In this document: one piece after another, positions 26,454 to 36,244 of the stretch
Layout of the letters: each line of letters begins with the position of its first letter
Numbering within the stretch: the stretch's first letter is position 1
Assembly (NCBI RefSeq): GCF_002102155.1
Contig: NZ_LQOU01000010.1
Span: forward strand, 62,001 to 126,000
Origin: Mycobacterium europaeum
GTDB taxonomy: Bacteria; Actinomycetota; Actinomycetes; Mycobacteriales; Mycobacteriaceae
Direction: 5' to 3'
DNA: 64,000 nt
Position numbers and translations under genes: made by a program
The notes under the pieces: generated by a model
The model's database searches: none
Told to the model about the DNA's origin: nothing
Seen by the model: only the letters and a program-made list of their open reading frames with translations

Positions 26454-29400
26454 TCAGGATGCGGCGTGGACCGTGATCTCGAAGAAGCCGGCCTGGCTCT
26501 TGCCGTTCGTCGTCCCCAGCGTGGAGATCCACACCAGCAGGTTGGATGTGGGCGAGCCCGCCCGGACCGGGATGACGTTGTGGCCGGGCTTGAGCGTGAA
26601 CGCCGGCGCCAGCACGGTGGTGTCGTTCAGCGAGGCCGGTGACGCCGTGGTCGACGAGCGGATCTCGACCTTGGTTCCGGTGCTGGGCGTGTCGATGGAG
26701 ACCTGCCCGACCACCGTGGGGTTCGGCAGCTGCAGCATGAGCCCCTCGCCCTGCTTGAAGCTGGGGAACGGCACGGCGTCGGTGTAGACCTCGGTCGCCC
26801 AGGCGGTGGACGGGTCGCCGTCGATGGCCTGGCCGGCCGTGCCCGCGTTGTCGGCATCGCCGTCGGGGGCGTAGACCGTCGCCTTGGTCGGTTTGACGAT
26901 GCTGCCGGCGGCCGCGGAACTCGGCGCGGACGATGACGAGGTGGACGACGAGGGGCCGTTCAGCCCCAGCTCGTCCTTGTTGAGGCCGCCGCCGACGTTG
27001 CCGAAGATCTTGCTCACCACCGACGCCAGGACCAACAGTGCCACCACGATCACCACGACGGCCGCGCCGACGCCGATCAGCACGTTGCGGCGCCGGCGCG
27101 CCAGGATCGCGTCGTCGTCTTGATCCGCGGCGACGCGGGCGGTGGCCGGCGCGGGCGAATCGTCGATGGGGCCCAGCACCTCGGTCCGGTCGGCGACCGC
27201 GGTCGCTTGCTGCAGCAAGTTCAAAAGTGTTGAGGCGCTGCGTATCCCGCCATCCTCCTGAACCGCGCGCACCGCGACGGCGGAAATCTGGAAGGGAATC
27301 TCGCGGTCGATGGCCATCGGTTCCACCGGCTGACCCGCCGAATCGCGCTCGGCCGGGGCGAGGCCGCTGCGCACGCTCGACTCCGCGAGCGGCCAGCGAT
27401 TGACCAGCAGGGCATACAGCGCGGCACCGATGCCGCGGATGTCGCCCTGCGGGTTGGCGTCGGGCATGGTCGCCGGGTAAGCGAGCACGACGTCGCCCTC
27501 GATGCTGACGCGCACCCGGCTCGGGTGGTCGATCGACAGCGCGACGCCGGCCCGGTGGGCCGCGTCGGCCGCCGCCGCCAACGACTGCATGGCCCGCACG
27601 GCACCGACCGGCGACGGCGCGGTGTCGGCCACCTCCTGCAGCGAACCGCCCCGCACCCACTCGGAAACCACCAGGCCGCCGTGGCCGGTGTGGACCACGT
27701 CGAGCACCCGGGCGATGCCCGGCTTGTCGATCCGGCTGAGCCGCAGCGTGCGGGACAGGATCTCCTGCAGCACGTCGTCGGGCAACGCCCCGTCGGGGTC
27801 GACGAAGGTCAGCGCGACCTGCCGGTCCAGCGCGGTGTCCAGCGCCTGCCAGAACTGCAAGGGCGGGGCGCCGCCGTGGAAGACCAACAGTCGGTAGCGG
27901 CCGCCCGCGATGCGGGCCCCGGGGACCAGATGGACGTCGTCCCCTCCCGGGTCCGCCCCGCGGTCGCGGGGCGCATCGAACGGGGCGGGGCCGCGCCGCG
28001 ACGCGGGGGAAACGTCGCCATTGCGCTGGTCGGACGGGCGCGACGTCGACGGCTCGGACTCGCGGCCGGCGGGGATGTCGGGCTGGAAGTCGTCGGCGAC
28101 CGGTCGTGGCAGCTCAGCACCCGACGCGGCGCTCTCGACAGGGCGGTCGCTCACCTCCGGTCCTTTCGCTATCCGGGCTGGGGTTGCCCGCTCCGGAGGT
28201 CTGCGCCGGATCGGCTCCTGGACCGCATTTACCCCAGGCGGGGACGAATTCCTCTGCTCAGGGTACGTGACCGGGGGCCGGCGAGACGATCGATCCGATG
28301 TCACCGGTTTGCGGGGAACCGGCAGCCGGGCGCCGAAGCGGCGGCTGAGGGCTTCCAGCGCCGCGTGGGCCTCGGGGACGTGTGCGCGGAGCATGACCGT
28401 GGCCATGATCGGCAGCATGATCACCGCGAGGATGAGCAGGCGCAGCAGCGAGCCGGCGCCGCCGCCGTGCGCGGTCAGCAGGCCGAGCCGCAGCAGCCGG
28501 TCGGCCACGTGGGCCAGCAATCCGGCCAGCATCGAGGCGGTGATCGTCACCAGGATGGTGCGCAGCTCACCGCTGCCGATCAGGTGGCCGCCGGTTGGCA
28601 GCAGGGTGTGCCGCAAGAGGAGGTACCCGATGACCGCGCCCGCCAGAAAGCCGAGGCCGTTCGCCAGCCCGAGATAACCGGCCACCAGCTTGGGGTCGTG
28701 GGTGACGTGAGGTGCCAGCACGGATCCGACGATCTTGACGGCCGTGATGACGAGGATGATCACGATCGGCGTCCAGGGCTGCTCGCGCGCGTAGAAGACG
28801 CGCAGCTGGAGCAGCACCAGGCCGTAGGGGATCAGCGTGAAGGCCGACAGGGCGATTGCGGCGCCCAGGTACCCGGCGTCGACCCCGCCGAAGTGGCCAT
28901 AGGCGAACAACGCGCTGCCGATCGCCGGACCGCCGACGGTCATGAAGGCGACGATCGGGATCAACGTGATGAGCGTCAGTCGGGTGGCCAGCGACAAATC
29001 GGCGAGCACGGCCGCAGTGTCGTCGGCGGCGGCGTTGCGGCTCAACCGCGGCATGACCACGGTCAGCACGGTGACGCCGATCATCCCGAACGGCAGCATG
29101 AGGACCAGCCAGGTGTAGTTGTAGATCGCCGGGCCTGAGGCGGCCGCCGTGCTGGCGATCTGGTTGCCGACCACCAGACCGAGCTGGCTGATCAACACGT
29201 AGAGCACCATCGCGGCGGCCATGGTGCCGAAGCGCTTGAGGCGGTCGTCGATTCCCCACAGGGGGCGCAGGTCGACGCGTTGTCGGCGCAGCGCCACCAG
29301 CAGGACGGCGGTTTGCGCGAAGACGCCCAGCGTGGTGCCGATACTGAGGACCAGCAGCTTGGTGTTGCCCATCCGGACGGGGTCGACGGACAGCTCCCCG

Positions 29401-30080
29401 GGGACGGCCGCGTACACCGCCAGGGTCGCGAGGGCGACGACGTTGTTGACCACCGGCGCCCAGGCCGTCGGCCCGAAGACGTTGCGGGTGTTCAGGATCG
29501 CCATGAACACCGACGTGAGTCCGTAGGCGAGCACCTGGGGGAGCAGCAGATAGGCGAAGGCGGTGGTCAGCGGCTCGTTGACCTGCGGGTCGCGGCCGAG
29601 CATGAGCCGCACCAGCAGCGGCGCGGCGACCACCGACAACACGGTGGCCACCAGCAGCAGCGCGGTCGTCAGCGTGACCAGGCGACGCACGAATGCCGCG
29701 CCGCCGTCGGGGTCGCTCTGCTCGGCGCGGGCCAGCACGGGCACGAAGATGGCGGTGAAGGTCGCCTCCAGCACCAGCGCGGCCACCAGATTGGGCAACT
29801 GGTTGGCCACCGAGAACGCGCTGGACAGCGCGGCGCCGAGGATCGCCGCCAGGAGCACGACCCGGGCGAACCCGGTGAGCCGGCTGACCAGCGTGGCGAA
29901 GGCCATCGCCCACGACCGCGACACCAGCGCGGCGTCGGACAGTTCGGGCCGCCGGCGATCGACGCCCGCGGGGACGGGCGGCAGGGGACCCGTCGGCGGC
30001 GAGCCCGGGACCCGCGGCCGGCGCTGCGGCTGGGGCAGGCGTTGGTGTGGTGGTGCGGCCTGCCGGTGGGCGGGCTTCAT
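26454..30080 (-). CDS. murJ: Lipid II flippase MurJ fused to a pseudokinase and secreted C-terminal domain
   Basis: The protein is 1208 residues from ATG 30080, which overlaps the previous stop as ATGA. Residues ~50-550 are the MurJ/MviN core of about 14 membrane helices, beginning SWAMAFATLVSRLTGFARVVLL. Then comes a Pro/Arg-rich linker and a kinase-like domain (about 690-960) lacking key residues: VALTFVD replaces the Lys motif, and no HRD or DFG triplet is present. One more helix near RRRRNVLIGVGAAVVVIVVALL leads to an outside domain with DGDPSTAWATEVYTD, resembling discoidin-type carbohydrate binders. The tuberculosis homologue is phosphorylated by PknB and recruits FhaA. Confidence 0.95.
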   Translation of the reverse strand: MKPAHRQAAPPHQRLPQPQRRPRVPGSPPTGPLPPVPAGVDRRRPELSDAALVSRSWAMAFATLVSRLTGFARVVLLAAILGAALSSAFSVANQLPNLVAALVLEATFTAIFVPVLARAEQSDPDGGAAFVRRLVTLTTALLLVATVLSVVAAPLLVRLMLGRDPQVNEPLTTAFAYLLLPQVLAYGLTSVFMAILNTRNVFGPTAWAPVVNNVVALATLAVYAAVPGELSVDPVRMGNTKLLVLSIGTTLGVFAQTAVLLVALRRQRVDLRPLWGIDDRLKRFGTMAAAMVLYVLISQLGLVVGNQIASTAAASGPAIYNYTWLVLMLPFGMIGVTVLTVVMPRLSRNAAADDTAAVLADLSLATRLTLITLIPIVAFMTVGGPAIGSALFAYGHFGGVDAGYLGAAIALSAFTLIPYGLVLLQLRVFYAREQPWTPIVIILVITAVKIVGSVLAPHVTHDPKLVAGYLGLANGLGFLAGAVIGYLLLRHTLLPTGGHLIGSGELRTILVTITASMLAGLLAHVADRLLRLGLLTAHGGGAGSLLRLLILAVIMLPIMATVMLRAHVPEAHAALEALSRRFGARLPVPRKPVTSDRSSRRPPVTYPEQRNSSPPGVNAVQEPIRRRPPERATPARIAKGPEVSDRPVESAASGAELPRPVADDFQPDIPAGRESEPSTSRPSDQRNGDVSPASRRGPAPFDAPRDRGADPGGDDVHLVPGARIAGGRYRLLVFHGGAPPLQFWQALDTALDRQVALTFVDPDGALPDDVLQEILSRTLRLSRIDKPGIARVLDVVHTGHGGLVVSEWVRGGSLQEVADTAPSPVGAVRAMQSLAAAADAAHRAGVALSIDHPSRVRVSIEGDVVLAYPATMPDANPQGDIRGIGAALYALLVNRWPLAESSVRSGLAPAERDSAGQPVEPMAIDREIPFQISAVAVRAVQEDGGIRSASTLLNLLQQATAVADRTEVLGPIDDSPAPATARVAADQDDDAILARRRRNVLIGVGAAVVVIVVALLVLASVVSKIFGNVGGGLNKDELGLNGPSSSTSSSSAPSSAAAGSIVKPTKATVYAPDGDADNAGTAGQAIDGDPSTAWATEVYTDAVPFPSFKQGEGLMLQLPNPTVVGQVSIDTPSTGTKVEIRSSTTASPASLNDTTVLAPAFTLKPGHNVIPVRAGSPTSNLLVWISTLGTTNGKSQAGFFEITVHAAS

Positions 30081-32467
30081 ACTCGGTGCTCGTGTTCGAC
30101 CCGATCGCCGGCCTCGGCGTGCGGGCCCGCTGAGCCGGCGCCGGGGGGGTCGGGCCGGTCCAGGTCGGCCCGGTCGGGCTGGCCGCGGAAGCGGTGCCAC
30201 AGGCGGCGCCCGGCCAGCAGCACCAGCACCGCCGCGGCCGTCATGGTGATCGCGAACAGCACCTTGCCGTAGGCGTTGGAATGCACCGACAGGCGCACCG
30301 GTTCGCCCAGCCGCATGCCGTCGGGTGTTCGCAGCGTCACGTCGATGGCGACCCGCTGGGTGAAGTTCACCTCGATCGGCACCCGCAGCGGTAGGTACCC
30401 CGGCGGCAGCTCGATCTGGCCGACGTCGGTGACGGTCATCCCGGGCGGGGCGTCGACCTGCAGGCGCACGCGGATGGGAACGGCCAGACCGTTGTGCAGC
30501 GCCAGCGGCAGGGGGCTGTGCTCGGTGGCCAGGGTGTAGGAGCCGCCCGGGTTGACGATGGTCACCGCGCCGAAGAGGTCGTTGATGGTCTTGCCGACGA
30601 CGCCAAGGCGTTGCTGGGCCATCCCGTTGCGGGTATCGGGCGGCTCGGATTGGCTCAGCGCGCGCAGCATGTCTTCGCGCAGCGGGGCGGTGTACTGGAT
30701 GCCGGTCAGCCCGGTGCGCTCGTCGGTGCTCAGCGCCGACGTCAGGCCCCACAGCCGGCCGACCTGGCCCGCGATGGCGCCCGTGACGTCGTCGCCGAAC
30801 CGTCCGCGGGCGGAGGTGAAGGCGCCCACCGTTGCGGGCTGATCGGCGTGGTTTTGTCCCGCCAGGTTGGCCTCGGCGATGACCGCCGGCAGCGGTCGCG
30901 GTACCGCCAGGCCGGACCGGATGGCGGTGGTGAGCGCCGTCAGGATGATATGGGCGTCGTCGCCCTGCAGGTTCCACGTCGCCGGTGGGACGAGAAGCTG
31001 GGTGCGCGGTGCGTCGTCGTGGCGCAAGGCGTGCCAGAACATGGAGCCCAGGGCGTCCTGGCGGCGCGCGGTCGCCGAGTCGTGCGCGAGCCGCACGGTC
31101 AGCGAGGGGTCCAGGTAGGTGGGGACGGTGGGGGAGCTTCCCGCGCCGGCCAGCGCGGCGCCCACCGCGGGGTCGAACGGGGCGACCACCACTTGCGGGG
31201 ACAGCCGCCGCGGCGCGGTGTCGACGGCGGCGTCGGAGGTTCCCTGCGCGTCGGCGGACCAGTCGGCGGCGGCGATGGCGACGGTGCTTTCGTTGGCGCC
31301 GAGCAGGTTGACCGCGCGGTTGGTCAACGGGCCGTCGAGCAGCGGCGTGGCGCCGCGCGCGGAGGGCACGTCCAGGATGCGGTCGACGATGCTGTTGACG
31401 GCGGTGGTGGCGGCGGCGCTCAGCCCGCGGTCGTTGACCCGTTGCAGCGCGTCCAGGTCGGCCTGGGCGTAAGGGAGGGGCACGACACAGGTGCGGTGGG
31501 CCAGTGCGCGCAACCGGTTGAGCCACTCGGTCGCGGCCGCTTGCCCGCCGCCTGGATGGGTTGGGGTGCCCGGCAGTTGGGCTGGGCCCTCGGGCGAGTC
31601 GGACACCACGTAGCCGGCGGTCATGGCGTTGACCATGACAAGCAGGTCGGGGTCGACGGCCAGGCACAGCGCCCGGTCGACGGCGCCGTCAGGGTCGACG
31701 TCGTGGCTGGTGGCGACCTCGGCCGCGGACAGCAGGATGTCCAGCCGGCCGCCACCCGCGAGAGAGGTGGCAAGGTCGTCGTCGACCAGGCGCACCGGGA
31801 TGGTCCCGCCGGGCACGCCGGGGGCCAGCCGGGGCCGGTCGGCCAGCGGCCACAGCATGGTGAGCCACACGGGTTTGGAGGTGTCGGGCGCGACGGCCGA
31901 GGCCAGATCGGCGCCCTGGTCGGGCGGCACCCCGACCGCAGGAAGCAGGAATCGCGCATTGTCGAGCCGGGCGGGGGCGCCGTAGTCGGGTGTGCCGTTG
32001 ACGTTGACCAGGACCGGGTAGATGCCGGGTTTGTCGATCCCCAACGATTGCTTGGTCAGCGACCGCAGCGGCGCCGAGAGCGTGAAGCCGACTTCCTGCC
32101 CGCGCTGGAGTTCGGGAGCGACCGTGAGGAAGTCGGCCGCCGGTTGGTATTGGTCGGTGTCGCCGTCGAGGGTGGTCCGCAGGCCGGCCGACGCGGTGAC
32201 CGCGCCGGCGTGCTCGAGCCGGACCATCACGTCGCGGACGGGGCGGTCGCCGATGTTGGTCACCATGCCGCTGACGGTGACGACGGGTGGGCTGGTGGTG
32301 GTGACCACGTCCGGGGTGACTTGGTCGATGCGGACCCGGACGAACGGGGTCACGCCGGGTTCGCCCGCGGCGGCGGGCGGCATGACGGGCCCGGTGAGCA
32401 TCGCGAAGCCGGCCACGATGCCGATCACCGCCGCGAGGCGCAACAAGCACAGTCGGGATCGCGTCAC
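30077..32467 (-). CDS. Large secreted/membrane-anchored envelope protein (Rv3909 type)
   Basis: The protein is 796 residues. A signal peptide lies at about residues 1-35 ([26 protein letters not shown]). The long outside domain follows. A C-terminal transmembrane helix near residues 740-765 ([22 protein letters not shown]) precedes an Asp/Pro-rich cytoplasmic tail. The late outside part, with [29 protein letters not shown], looks like an Ig-like fold. It is essential or near-essential in M. tuberculosis and always next to murJ, but the function is unresolved. GTG 32467 overlaps the mutT4 stop. Confidence 0.88.
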   Translation of the reverse strand: MTRSRLCLLRLAAVIGIVAGFAMLTGPVMPPAAAGEPGVTPFVRVRIDQVTPDVVTTTSPPVVTVSGMVTNIGDRPVRDVMVRLEHAGAVTASAGLRTTLDGDTDQYQPAADFLTVAPELQRGQEVGFTLSAPLRSLTKQSLGIDKPGIYPVLVNVNGTPDYGAPARLDNARFLLPAVGVPPDQGADLASAVAPDTSKPVWLTMLWPLADRPRLAPGVPGGTIPVRLVDDDLATSLAGGGRLDILLSAAEVATSHDVDPDGAVDRALCLAVDPDLLVMVNAMTAGYVVSDSPEGPAQLPGTPTHPGGGQAAATEWLNRLRALAHRTCVVPLPYAQADLDALQRVNDRGLSAAATTAVNSIVDRILDVPSARGATPLLDGPLTNRAVNLLGANESTVAIAAADWSADAQGTSDAAVDTAPRRLSPQVVVAPFDPAVGAALAGAGSSPTVPTYLDPSLTVRLAHDSATARRQDALGSMFWHALRHDDAPRTQLLVPPATWNLQGDDAHIILTALTTAIRSGLAVPRPLPAVIAEANLAGQNHADQPATVGAFTSARGRFGDDVTGAIAGQVGRLWGLTSALSTDERTGLTGIQYTAPLREDMLRALSQSEPPDTRNGMAQQRLGVVGKTINDLFGAVTIVNPGGSYTLATEHSPLPLALHNGLAVPIRVRLQVDAPPGMTVTDVGQIELPPGYLPLRVPIEVNFTQRVAIDVTLRTPDGMRLGEPVRLSVHSNAYGKVLFAITMTAAAVLVLLAGRRLWHRFRGQPDRADLDRPDPPGAGSAGPHAEAGDRVEHEHRV

Positions 32468-33198
32468 GGCCCGGGCCCGTGGCCGTTCTTGCGGCTGGTG
32501 TCCGGCTTGTCGGCATGCCGGGTGCGCGAGTGTGTTTGCGGGCGGCGCCGCGGAGACATGGGCGGCAGCGGCGGCAGGGCGGCCGGACCGTCGCTCTGCA
32601 GCTTGTCGATCAGTTCGTCGGCCACGCGGGCCAGTCTGCGTTCGTCGGCGTAGGCCAGCTTCGACGGCAGCTCATGGATCGGCACCCAGGCCACCTCGGC
32701 CACCTCGAGGTCCTCGTCGGACAACTCGCCACCGGAGAAGCGCATCAGATAGTGGTGCACGGTCTTGTGCACCCGGCGGTCGTCGGTGACGAACCAATAG
32801 TCGATGCGTCCCAGCGCTGCCAGCACGCTGCCCCGGATGCCGGTCTCTTCGGCGACCTCTCTTATAGCGGTCTGTTCGGCGGTCTCGCCCAGTTCGATGT
32901 GCCCCTTGGGCAGCGACCACAGCATCCGCCCGCGCCGATCGACGCGGCCGATCAGCACGGCGACCTGGGAGTCGCGCGGGCCGTCGAGGCCGTCGATGAC
33001 GAGTCCGCCGGCGGAGGTTTCGTGCACGGTGCGCAGCCGGTCCGGTCCGCGGCGAGACGAACGGGATCGGCGCGATTTCGTCGCCGTCGAGTCGGCGGGC
33101 GCTTGGCCGTTCGTCTGGTTCTCGGTCGAACTTGCAGCGCCACGACCGCGCCGCCGCCCCCGGCGTCGACGTGGCTTGCGTTGTTCGCCGTCCGACAC
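32464..33198 (-). CDS. mutT4: Nudix hydrolase MutT4
   Basis: The protein is 244 residues from GTG 33198 ([17 protein letters not shown]). A basic, disordered N-terminus of about 60 residues and a Pro/Arg-rich tail flank the Nudix domain. The Nudix box is complete: [23 protein letters not shown]. Family members hydrolyse nucleoside diphosphates linked to another moiety, and the substrate here is not evident. It is the first gene of the mutT4-Rv3909-murJ string and diverges from pcnA with a 112-bp gap. Confidence 0.92.
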   Translation of the reverse strand: MSDGEQRKPRRRRGRRRGRGAASSTENQTNGQAPADSTATKSRRSRSSRRGPDRLRTVHETSAGGLVIDGLDGPRDSQVAVLIGRVDRRGRMLWSLPKGHIELGETAEQTAIREVAEETGIRGSVLAALGRIDYWFVTDDRRVHKTVHHYLMRFSGGELSDEDLEVAEVAWVPIHELPSKLAYADERRLARVADELIDKLQSDGPAALPPLPPMSPRRRPQTHSRTRHADKPDTSRKNGHGPGP

Positions 33199-33296
33199 CC
33201 AAGCGATAGTAGCTGGCACGACATCGTCTCCCAGGACATACTCGCCGCTGACGGGCCTGCGATGGCGCGGGGCCGTCGTCTCCTGTTCCCGCCTAC

Positions 33297-33302
33297 TAGG
33301 CT
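33297..33302 (+). promoter_or_regulatory. -10 element of pcnA, suggesting a leaderless transcript
   Basis: TAGGCT at 33297-33302 fits a mycobacterial -10. Its end lies 8 bp before the GTG start of pcnA, so transcription should begin at or within a base or two of the start codon. No Shine-Dalgarno is visible in the gap. Confidence 0.5.
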
Positions 33303-33310
33303 GATCGAAC

Positions 33311-34747
33311 GTGCCCGAAGCCGATGTGGAACTGCTTGCCGCCGCCGCAGTTGCCCTGAACCAACACGCGCCGATGCTGCGCGAGCTGGGTTCGGCGTTC
33401 CAGGCCGCGGGCAACCAGCTGTACCTCGTCGGAGGTTCCGTGCGAGATGCGGTGCTGGGCAGGCTGAGCCCCGACTTGGACTTCACCACCGACGCCCGCC
33501 CCGAGCAGGTGCAACAGATCTTGCGGCGCTGGGCCGACCACTTGTGGGACACCGGCATTGAGTTCGGCACCGTCGGGATCGGCAAGGGCGAACACCGCCT
33601 GGAGATCACCACGTTTCGCGCCGACGCCTACGACCAGGTGTCGCGCAAACCCGCGGTGCAGTACGGCGAGCGCCTCGAGGACGATCTGGTGCGCCGCGAT
33701 TTCACCGCGAACGCGATGGCCGTCCGTATCACGCCGGACGGGCCGGGCGAATTCCTCGATCCGCTCGGCGGTTTGGCGGCCCTGCGCGATCGGGTGCTCG
33801 ACACCCCGGCCGCACCGGAGGTGTCTTTCGGCGACGACCCGCTGCGGATGCTGCGTGCCGCGCGGTTCGTCTCGCAGCTCGGCTTCGCCGTCGCGCCGCG
33901 GGTGCGCGACGCGATCGAGGCGATGGCCCCCGAGCTGGCACGGATCAGCGCCGAACGGGTGGCCGCCGAATTGGACAAGCTGCTCCTCGGCGACGACCCG
34001 GTGTCCGGCATCGACCTGCTGGTGCAGACCGGGATGGGCGCGGTGGTGCTGCCCGAGGTCGGCGGCATGCAGATGGCCATCGACGAACATCACCAGCACA
34101 AGGATGTGTATCAGCATTCGCTGACGGTGCTGCGGCAGGCGATCGCGCTGGAAGACGACGGTCCGGATCTGGTGCTGCGCTGGGCCGCGCTGCTGCATGA
34201 CATCGGCAAGCCCTCGACCCGGCGGCACGAAGCCAACGGCGGCGTGAGCTTCCACCACCACGAGGTGGTCGGCGCGAAGATGGCCCGAAAGCGGTTGCGG
34301 GCGTTGAAGTATTCCAAGCAGATGGTCGAGGACGTCTCGCAGCTGGTGTACCTCCATCTGCGGTTCCACGGTTACGGCGAGGGCAAGTGGACCGATTCCG
34401 CGGTGCGTCGCTACGTCACCGACGCCGGGCCTCTGCTGTCGCGGTTGCACAAGCTGGTGCGGGCCGACTGCACCACCCGCAACAAGCGCCGGGCCGCCCG
34501 GTTGCAGGCCAGCTATGACCGGCTGGAGGCGCGGATCGCCGAGCTGGCCGCCCAGGAGGATCTAGCGCGCGTGCGTCCCGACCTGGACGGCAACCAGATC
34601 ATGAAGCTGCTCGACATCCCGGCCGGCCCGCAAGTCGGCGAGGCGTGGCGCTTCCTCAAAGAGTTGCGATTGGAGCGCGGGCCGTTGACGTCCGAGGAGG
34701 CCAGCGCGGAACTGCTGAGCTGGTGGCACTCGCGGGGGAACCAGTAA
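33311..34747 (+). CDS. pcnA: CCA-adding enzyme / poly(A) polymerase family protein PcnA
   Basis: This 478-residue class II nucleotidyltransferase has active site [22 protein letters not shown] with the DxD pair, the [11 protein letters not shown] motif, and [13 protein letters not shown]. An HD domain follows ([18 protein letters not shown]). It adds or repairs the 3' CCA of tRNAs, needed here because both tRNA genes in the window lack encoded CCA. The GTG start at 33311 aligns with the M. tuberculosis N-terminus PEADVELL. Confidence 0.95.
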   Translation: MPEADVELLAAAAVALNQHAPMLRELGSAFQAAGNQLYLVGGSVRDAVLGRLSPDLDFTTDARPEQVQQILRRWADHLWDTGIEFGTVGIGKGEHRLEITTFRADAYDQVSRKPAVQYGERLEDDLVRRDFTANAMAVRITPDGPGEFLDPLGGLAALRDRVLDTPAAPEVSFGDDPLRMLRAARFVSQLGFAVAPRVRDAIEAMAPELARISAERVAAELDKLLLGDDPVSGIDLLVQTGMGAVVLPEVGGMQMAIDEHHQHKDVYQHSLTVLRQAIALEDDGPDLVLRWAALLHDIGKPSTRRHEANGGVSFHHHEVVGAKMARKRLRALKYSKQMVEDVSQLVYLHLRFHGYGEGKWTDSAVRRYVTDAGPLLSRLHKLVRADCTTRNKRRAARLQASYDRLEARIAELAAQEDLARVRPDLDGNQIMKLLDIPAGPQVGEAWRFLKELRLERGPLTSEEASAELLSWWHSRGNQ

Positions 34748-34771
34748 CGGCGTTGTGCCGTCTGATCTTTC

Positions 34772-35281
34772 GTGGACTATTGCATGGGTGCCGACGATGG
34801 CACGGCGGATATCTTTCACCACGACTTGGACCTCGACCTGGACGGCGACGGCCGGTTCGATGCCTTCGGCCTGGATCTCGACGGCGACGGCTTGCATGAC
34901 GACGCGCTCGCGGACCTCGACGGTGACGGCATCGCCGATCACGCGGTGGTCGACCTCGATAACGATGGCACTCCTGAGGCGTACTTCACCGACGACGGAT
35001 CCGGGACGTGGGGCGTGGCCACGGAGCAGGGCCGACAACTGCGGTGGTTCGGGCTCGACGGCGTCGAGCACACCGGCGGCCCGCTGGTCGACTTCGACGG
35101 CCACGGTGGCGACAACGACCGACTCTTTGATATCGACGGCGACGGGGTGGCCGATCGGGTGATCTGCACGGATGAGGATGGCATCACCGGATACGTCGAC
35201 ACCGACGGCGACGGCAAGTGGAACGTGCGGCTGAGTGATAGCGATGGCGACGGCTTGGCTGACGGGGCTAGCGCTTTGTAA
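34772..35281 (+). CDS. Acidic calcium-repeat protein (Rv3906c type)
   Basis: This 169-residue, very acidic protein is built of many short repeats of the form DxDGDGxxD (for example DLDGDGRFDAF, DLDGDGLHDDA, DIDGDGVADR, DSDGDGLADG). These resemble the calcium-binding loops of EF-hand and thrombospondin type 3 repeats. There is no signal peptide or membrane helix. Start GTG 34772 (DYCMGADDGTADIF) matches the length of the M. tuberculosis neighbour of pcnA. Calcium binding is inferred from the motif; the role is unknown. Confidence 0.85.
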   Translation: MDYCMGADDGTADIFHHDLDLDLDGDGRFDAFGLDLDGDGLHDDALADLDGDGIADHAVVDLDNDGTPEAYFTDDGSGTWGVATEQGRQLRWFGLDGVEHTGGPLVDFDGHGGDNDRLFDIDGDGVADRVICTDEDGITGYVDTDGDGKWNVRLSDSDGDGLADGASAL

Positions 35282-35313
35282 GGCGTGCAGCAGGCCAGCC
35301 GACACAACGTGAA

Positions 35314-35342
35314 TTGACCGCCGCCCCTCGTGTATTTAGCCT
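35314..35342 (+). promoter_or_regulatory. Candidate promoter for the DUF2563 gene
   Basis: TTGACC at 35314-35319, a 17-bp spacer, and TAGCCT at 35337-35342 form a good housekeeping-type pair. The ATG of the next gene lies 38 bp downstream. Confidence 0.5.
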
Positions 35343-35380
35343 GGTCAGTAGGTTGCCGAGCCACGGCGAAAGGGGTGGCA

Positions 35381-35710
35381 ATGTTCGTTGACACAGCGCT
35401 ATTGCACTCTGGGGGCAACGAGTCACACCGCGCGGGCGGGCACGCGCAAGAAGGCGCCGACCAGCTCGCGAGGGGCCCGCTGGCGTCGGGAATGTTCGGT
35501 GACTTCGCCGCGGCTGATTCTTTCCACGAGGCCGTCACCGCAGCTCACACGCAGCACGTGCAGAACTTGCAAGGTCATAAGCAGACGCTGACCGACGTTG
35601 GCGCGAAGGCACACGTTGCGGCTAAGAGATTCACCAGCATGGACCAGCAGAATGCCAGCGAGATGCGGGCGATGCGACCGGGAGCCGCGGCGCCAACGCC
35701 CCGGGGGTGA
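35381..35710 (+). CDS. DUF2563-like mycobacterial protein
   Basis: The 109-residue helical protein begins MFVDTALLHSGGNESHRAGGHA, the start I associate with the DUF2563 family, which is expanded in pathogenic mycobacteria. The pattern ARGPLASGMFGDFAAADSFHEAV followed by HTQHVQNLQGHKQTL suggests a helical hairpin similar in size to WXG100/Esx partners. It has no WXG triplet and no signal peptide. The start follows AAAGGGGTG. It occupies the place where esxE/esxF and cpnT lie in M. tuberculosis. Function is unknown. Confidence 0.75.
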   Translation: MFVDTALLHSGGNESHRAGGHAQEGADQLARGPLASGMFGDFAAADSFHEAVTAAHTQHVQNLQGHKQTLTDVGAKAHVAAKRFTSMDQQNASEMRAMRPGAAAPTPRG

Positions 35711-35730
35711 GCGCCGCGTTGGGGTGGGCC

Positions 35731-36244
35731 CTACACGGGATCGAAACTATTGATTAGCCAGGCTCCGCGCATCCTCAGTAGCCCCACGCGCACCGAGCTG
35801 TTCGTGGTTTCGGGCGCCGGCTTCGCGAGAGTCGTGGTGACTTGATTAACGAACACAAGGACCGACGCCTTCTCACTAGTGAGGGCTTCGACCCCTGCGA
35901 GCGCGACATTGGCCTTGGTTGTAATACCGTTCTGATGGGCAGTCGGGATGACGCTTTTGTCGACAAAATCGACTGTAATAGTTGAGGAAGTCACCAGTTA
36001 ATAGCGCCTCTGCTGCACTCGTATCTTTCTCAACGGTATCGGGGGAGTAGCTCAAGAGCTTCACACTGCCGGAACTTGCCGCTTGAGTTGCCGCTGCTCG
36101 CTCACTGTCAAGATCTGCGACTGGTGGCAATTGGCGAGTCTTTACAGCCATCTGCCAGCCGCCGAGCGTAGCGGCGACCACCACCGCGCCGGCCAAGACT
36201 AGGACCATCATCCACCGTGTACTGCGCCCGATTTCACGCATCAC
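35731..36244 (-). pseudogene. Mce-associated-type membrane protein, frameshifted
   Basis: Two minus-strand frames together make one protein. The first (from 36244) has a basic N-terminus, a membrane helix (TRWMMVLVLAGAVVVAATLGGWQ) and VKLLSYSPDTVEKD up to GDFLNYYS. The homology continues in the other frame as DFVDKSVIPTAHQNGITTKANVAL and ends RGAWLINSFDPV at 35731. One extra base near 35969-35976 accounts for the shift. Intact homologues are about 165-170 residues with an NTF2-like outer domain. Its GTG start overlaps the kinase stop as GTGA. It could be a true pseudogene or a sequencing error. Confidence 0.8.

Noticed and set aside
30081..31667. N-terminal extension of the murJ frame to 31667
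   Set aside because: The extension is an out-of-frame read of the upstream Rv3909-type gene. ATG 30080 overlaps that gene's stop as ATGA and begins the known MurJ N-terminus.
30494..32653. 719-residue plus-strand open frame opposite the Rv3909-type gene
   Set aside because: Gly/Val/Arg-rich shadow; the real gene fits the conserved order and has a signal peptide.
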